From positions 1 to 6,273 of the forward strand of contig DAOUZW010000069.1 in assembly GCA_030671315.1 (NCBI GenBank): 6,273 bases of DNA, written 5' to 3'. Position 1 is the stretch's first letter; each line of letters starts with the position of its first letter. Positions 5,741 to 6,273 of the stretch are shown one piece after another. Origin of the DNA: Candidatus Bathyarchaeota archaeon (GTDB lineage Archaea > Thermoproteota > Bathyarchaeia > 40CM-2-53-6 > RBG-13-38-9). A program made the translations under genes and the position numbers. Under the pieces are notes generated by a model, which saw nothing but the letters and a program-made list of their open reading frames with translations, was not told the origin of the DNA and did no database searches.

Positions 5741-6178
5741 TTAATATGTCCATAGAGTGTAAAGGAATATCCAAACAAAAGCCCATGTAAAAATATAAGT
5801 TCCAACACCGAGGGTTAATCTTTTACGTCCAACTTGAAGTTCTTCTTCCCCATAACGCAGATTCTTAATCACAATGACCGATAATAAATAGAGGAAAACA
5901 GCAAAGATTATGCCTGTAGTGTCTCTTAATCTCAGGATGTAACATAAAAGTGCCGCAAGAATGCCTAGACCAAAACGAGACCAATATACAACACTAGTGA
6001 CTGGATAACGAGCAAGCCTAGTACCCTTCAATTTGCTTTCAGGTGGTATTGTTTTTGGTTGTGCAACAACTTTAGCAGGGTCACGAGGTTTATCTTCTGT
6101 AAATTTATAACCACAATTCCCGCAGAATCTTCGATTCTCGACGTATTCCTTACATTTCGGGCACTTTTTTCTAGCCAT
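5741..6178 (-). CDS. Zinc-ribbon, three-TM membrane protein resembling EMC6/Rab5ip
   Basis: A 145-residue protein. An N-terminal zinc ribbon has Cys6, Cys9, Cys19 and Cys22 (CPKC and CGNC). A Pro/Lys-rich linker (about 27-58) joins it to three hydrophobic helices, at about residues 63-82, 88-104 and 122-143. The membrane part resembles eukaryotic EMC6, as I remember it, in helix count, short loops and C-terminal pattern. Here helix 3 reads TYIFTWAFVW; human EMC6 has TYVLFWTFLY. In both, a Tyr ends the chain. EMC6 is a subunit of the ER membrane protein insertase, and EMC6-like proteins are known in archaea. The role here is inferred from pattern only. A generic zinc-ribbon membrane protein remains the alternative. 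The Met at 6178 is chosen over 6211 because it directly precedes the zinc ribbon and has a ribosome-binding site. The gene converges on the radA pair. Confidence 0.85.
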   Translation of the reverse strand: MARKKCPKCKEYVENRRFCGNCGYKFTEDKPRDPAKVVAQPKTIPPESKLKGTRLARYPVTSVVYWSRFGLGILAALLCYILRLRDTTGIIFAVFLYLLSVIVIKNLRYGEEELQVGRKRLTLGVGTYIFTWAFVWIFLYTLWTY

Positions 6179-6184
6179 GATAAA

Positions 6185-6193
6185 CCAACCTTC
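6185..6193 (-). promoter_or_regulatory. Ribosome-binding site of the zinc-ribbon membrane protein
   Basis: On the - strand GAAGGTTGG lies 6 nt before ATG 6178. It partly matches GAGGTGAT at a normal spacing. This favours 6178 over the longer frame starting at 6211, which would add 11 residues with no family support. Confidence 0.45.
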
Positions 6194-6228
6194 ATGCCTT
6201 AAACCCCACAATGAAGATATCTCTGGTA

Positions 6229-6244
6229 TATTAGCATATTAGCA
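6229..6244. repeat. Tandem 8-bp repeat TATTAGCA x2
   Basis: Two exact copies of TATTAGCA lie head to tail about 50-65 bp upstream of the - strand gene's start. The region is AT-rich and TATA-like on both strands (GCTAATATACC on the - strand), so it could be part of its promoter. Two copies are too few to call a functional repeat. Confidence 0.4.
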
Positions 6245-6273
6245 CAACCAAGATGACTCCCAATGAAAGATGT

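Noticed and set aside
6253..6273. Possible + strand gene starting at ATG 6253 and running off the window
   Set aside because: Only seven open codons are visible. A TATA-like stretch at 6226-6233 would fit a leaderless start, but this is too little to support a gene.

Overview
The window is AT-rich and reads as archaeal, most likely a TACK-group lineage (Nitrososphaeria or Bathyarchaeia-like). The evidence is a RadA-type recombinase with an N-terminal helix-hairpin-helix domain, a stand-alone Lrp/AsnC effector-binding (RAM) domain, TATA-like boxes ahead of several genes, and ribosome-binding sites resembling GAGGTGAT. There is also a C-terminal CFI-box membrane domain of the sort I recall from Nitrososphaeria. 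The exact lineage is an inference. No rRNA, tRNA, CRISPR array or insertion sequence was seen.

Left part (1-1800, + strand): the 3' end of a membrane protein with a CFI-box-like module, already open at the window edge; a 76-residue RAM-domain protein; and a FabG-like short-chain dehydrogenase/reductase. Each is separated from the next by 70-130 bp of AT-rich sequence, so they look like separate transcription units.

Middle (1801-4181, + strand): a good TATA box precedes two adjacent paralogous MalK/UgpC-type ABC ATPases, each with its own Shine-Dalgarno-like site. The first has lost the LSGGQ signature (LRLDE) but keeps every other catalytic motif. The second keeps its signature (LSGGE) but has Pro for the H-loop His. 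These losses are complementary: a heterodimer would have one canonical and one degenerate ATP site. No permease or binding-protein gene lies beside them. This pair is the most notable feature of the window.

Right part (4182-6273): radA, then a 120-residue protein of unknown function whose TTG start overlaps the radA stop codon, so the two are probably translated together. Facing them on the - strand is a small protein with an N-terminal zinc ribbon and three membrane segments whose pattern resembles EMC6/Rab5ip, a subunit family of membrane-protein insertion complexes.

The genes do not form one pathway. The window is a mosaic of a DNA-repair pair, a transport ATPase pair, an oxidoreductase, a small-molecule sensor domain and two membrane proteins.
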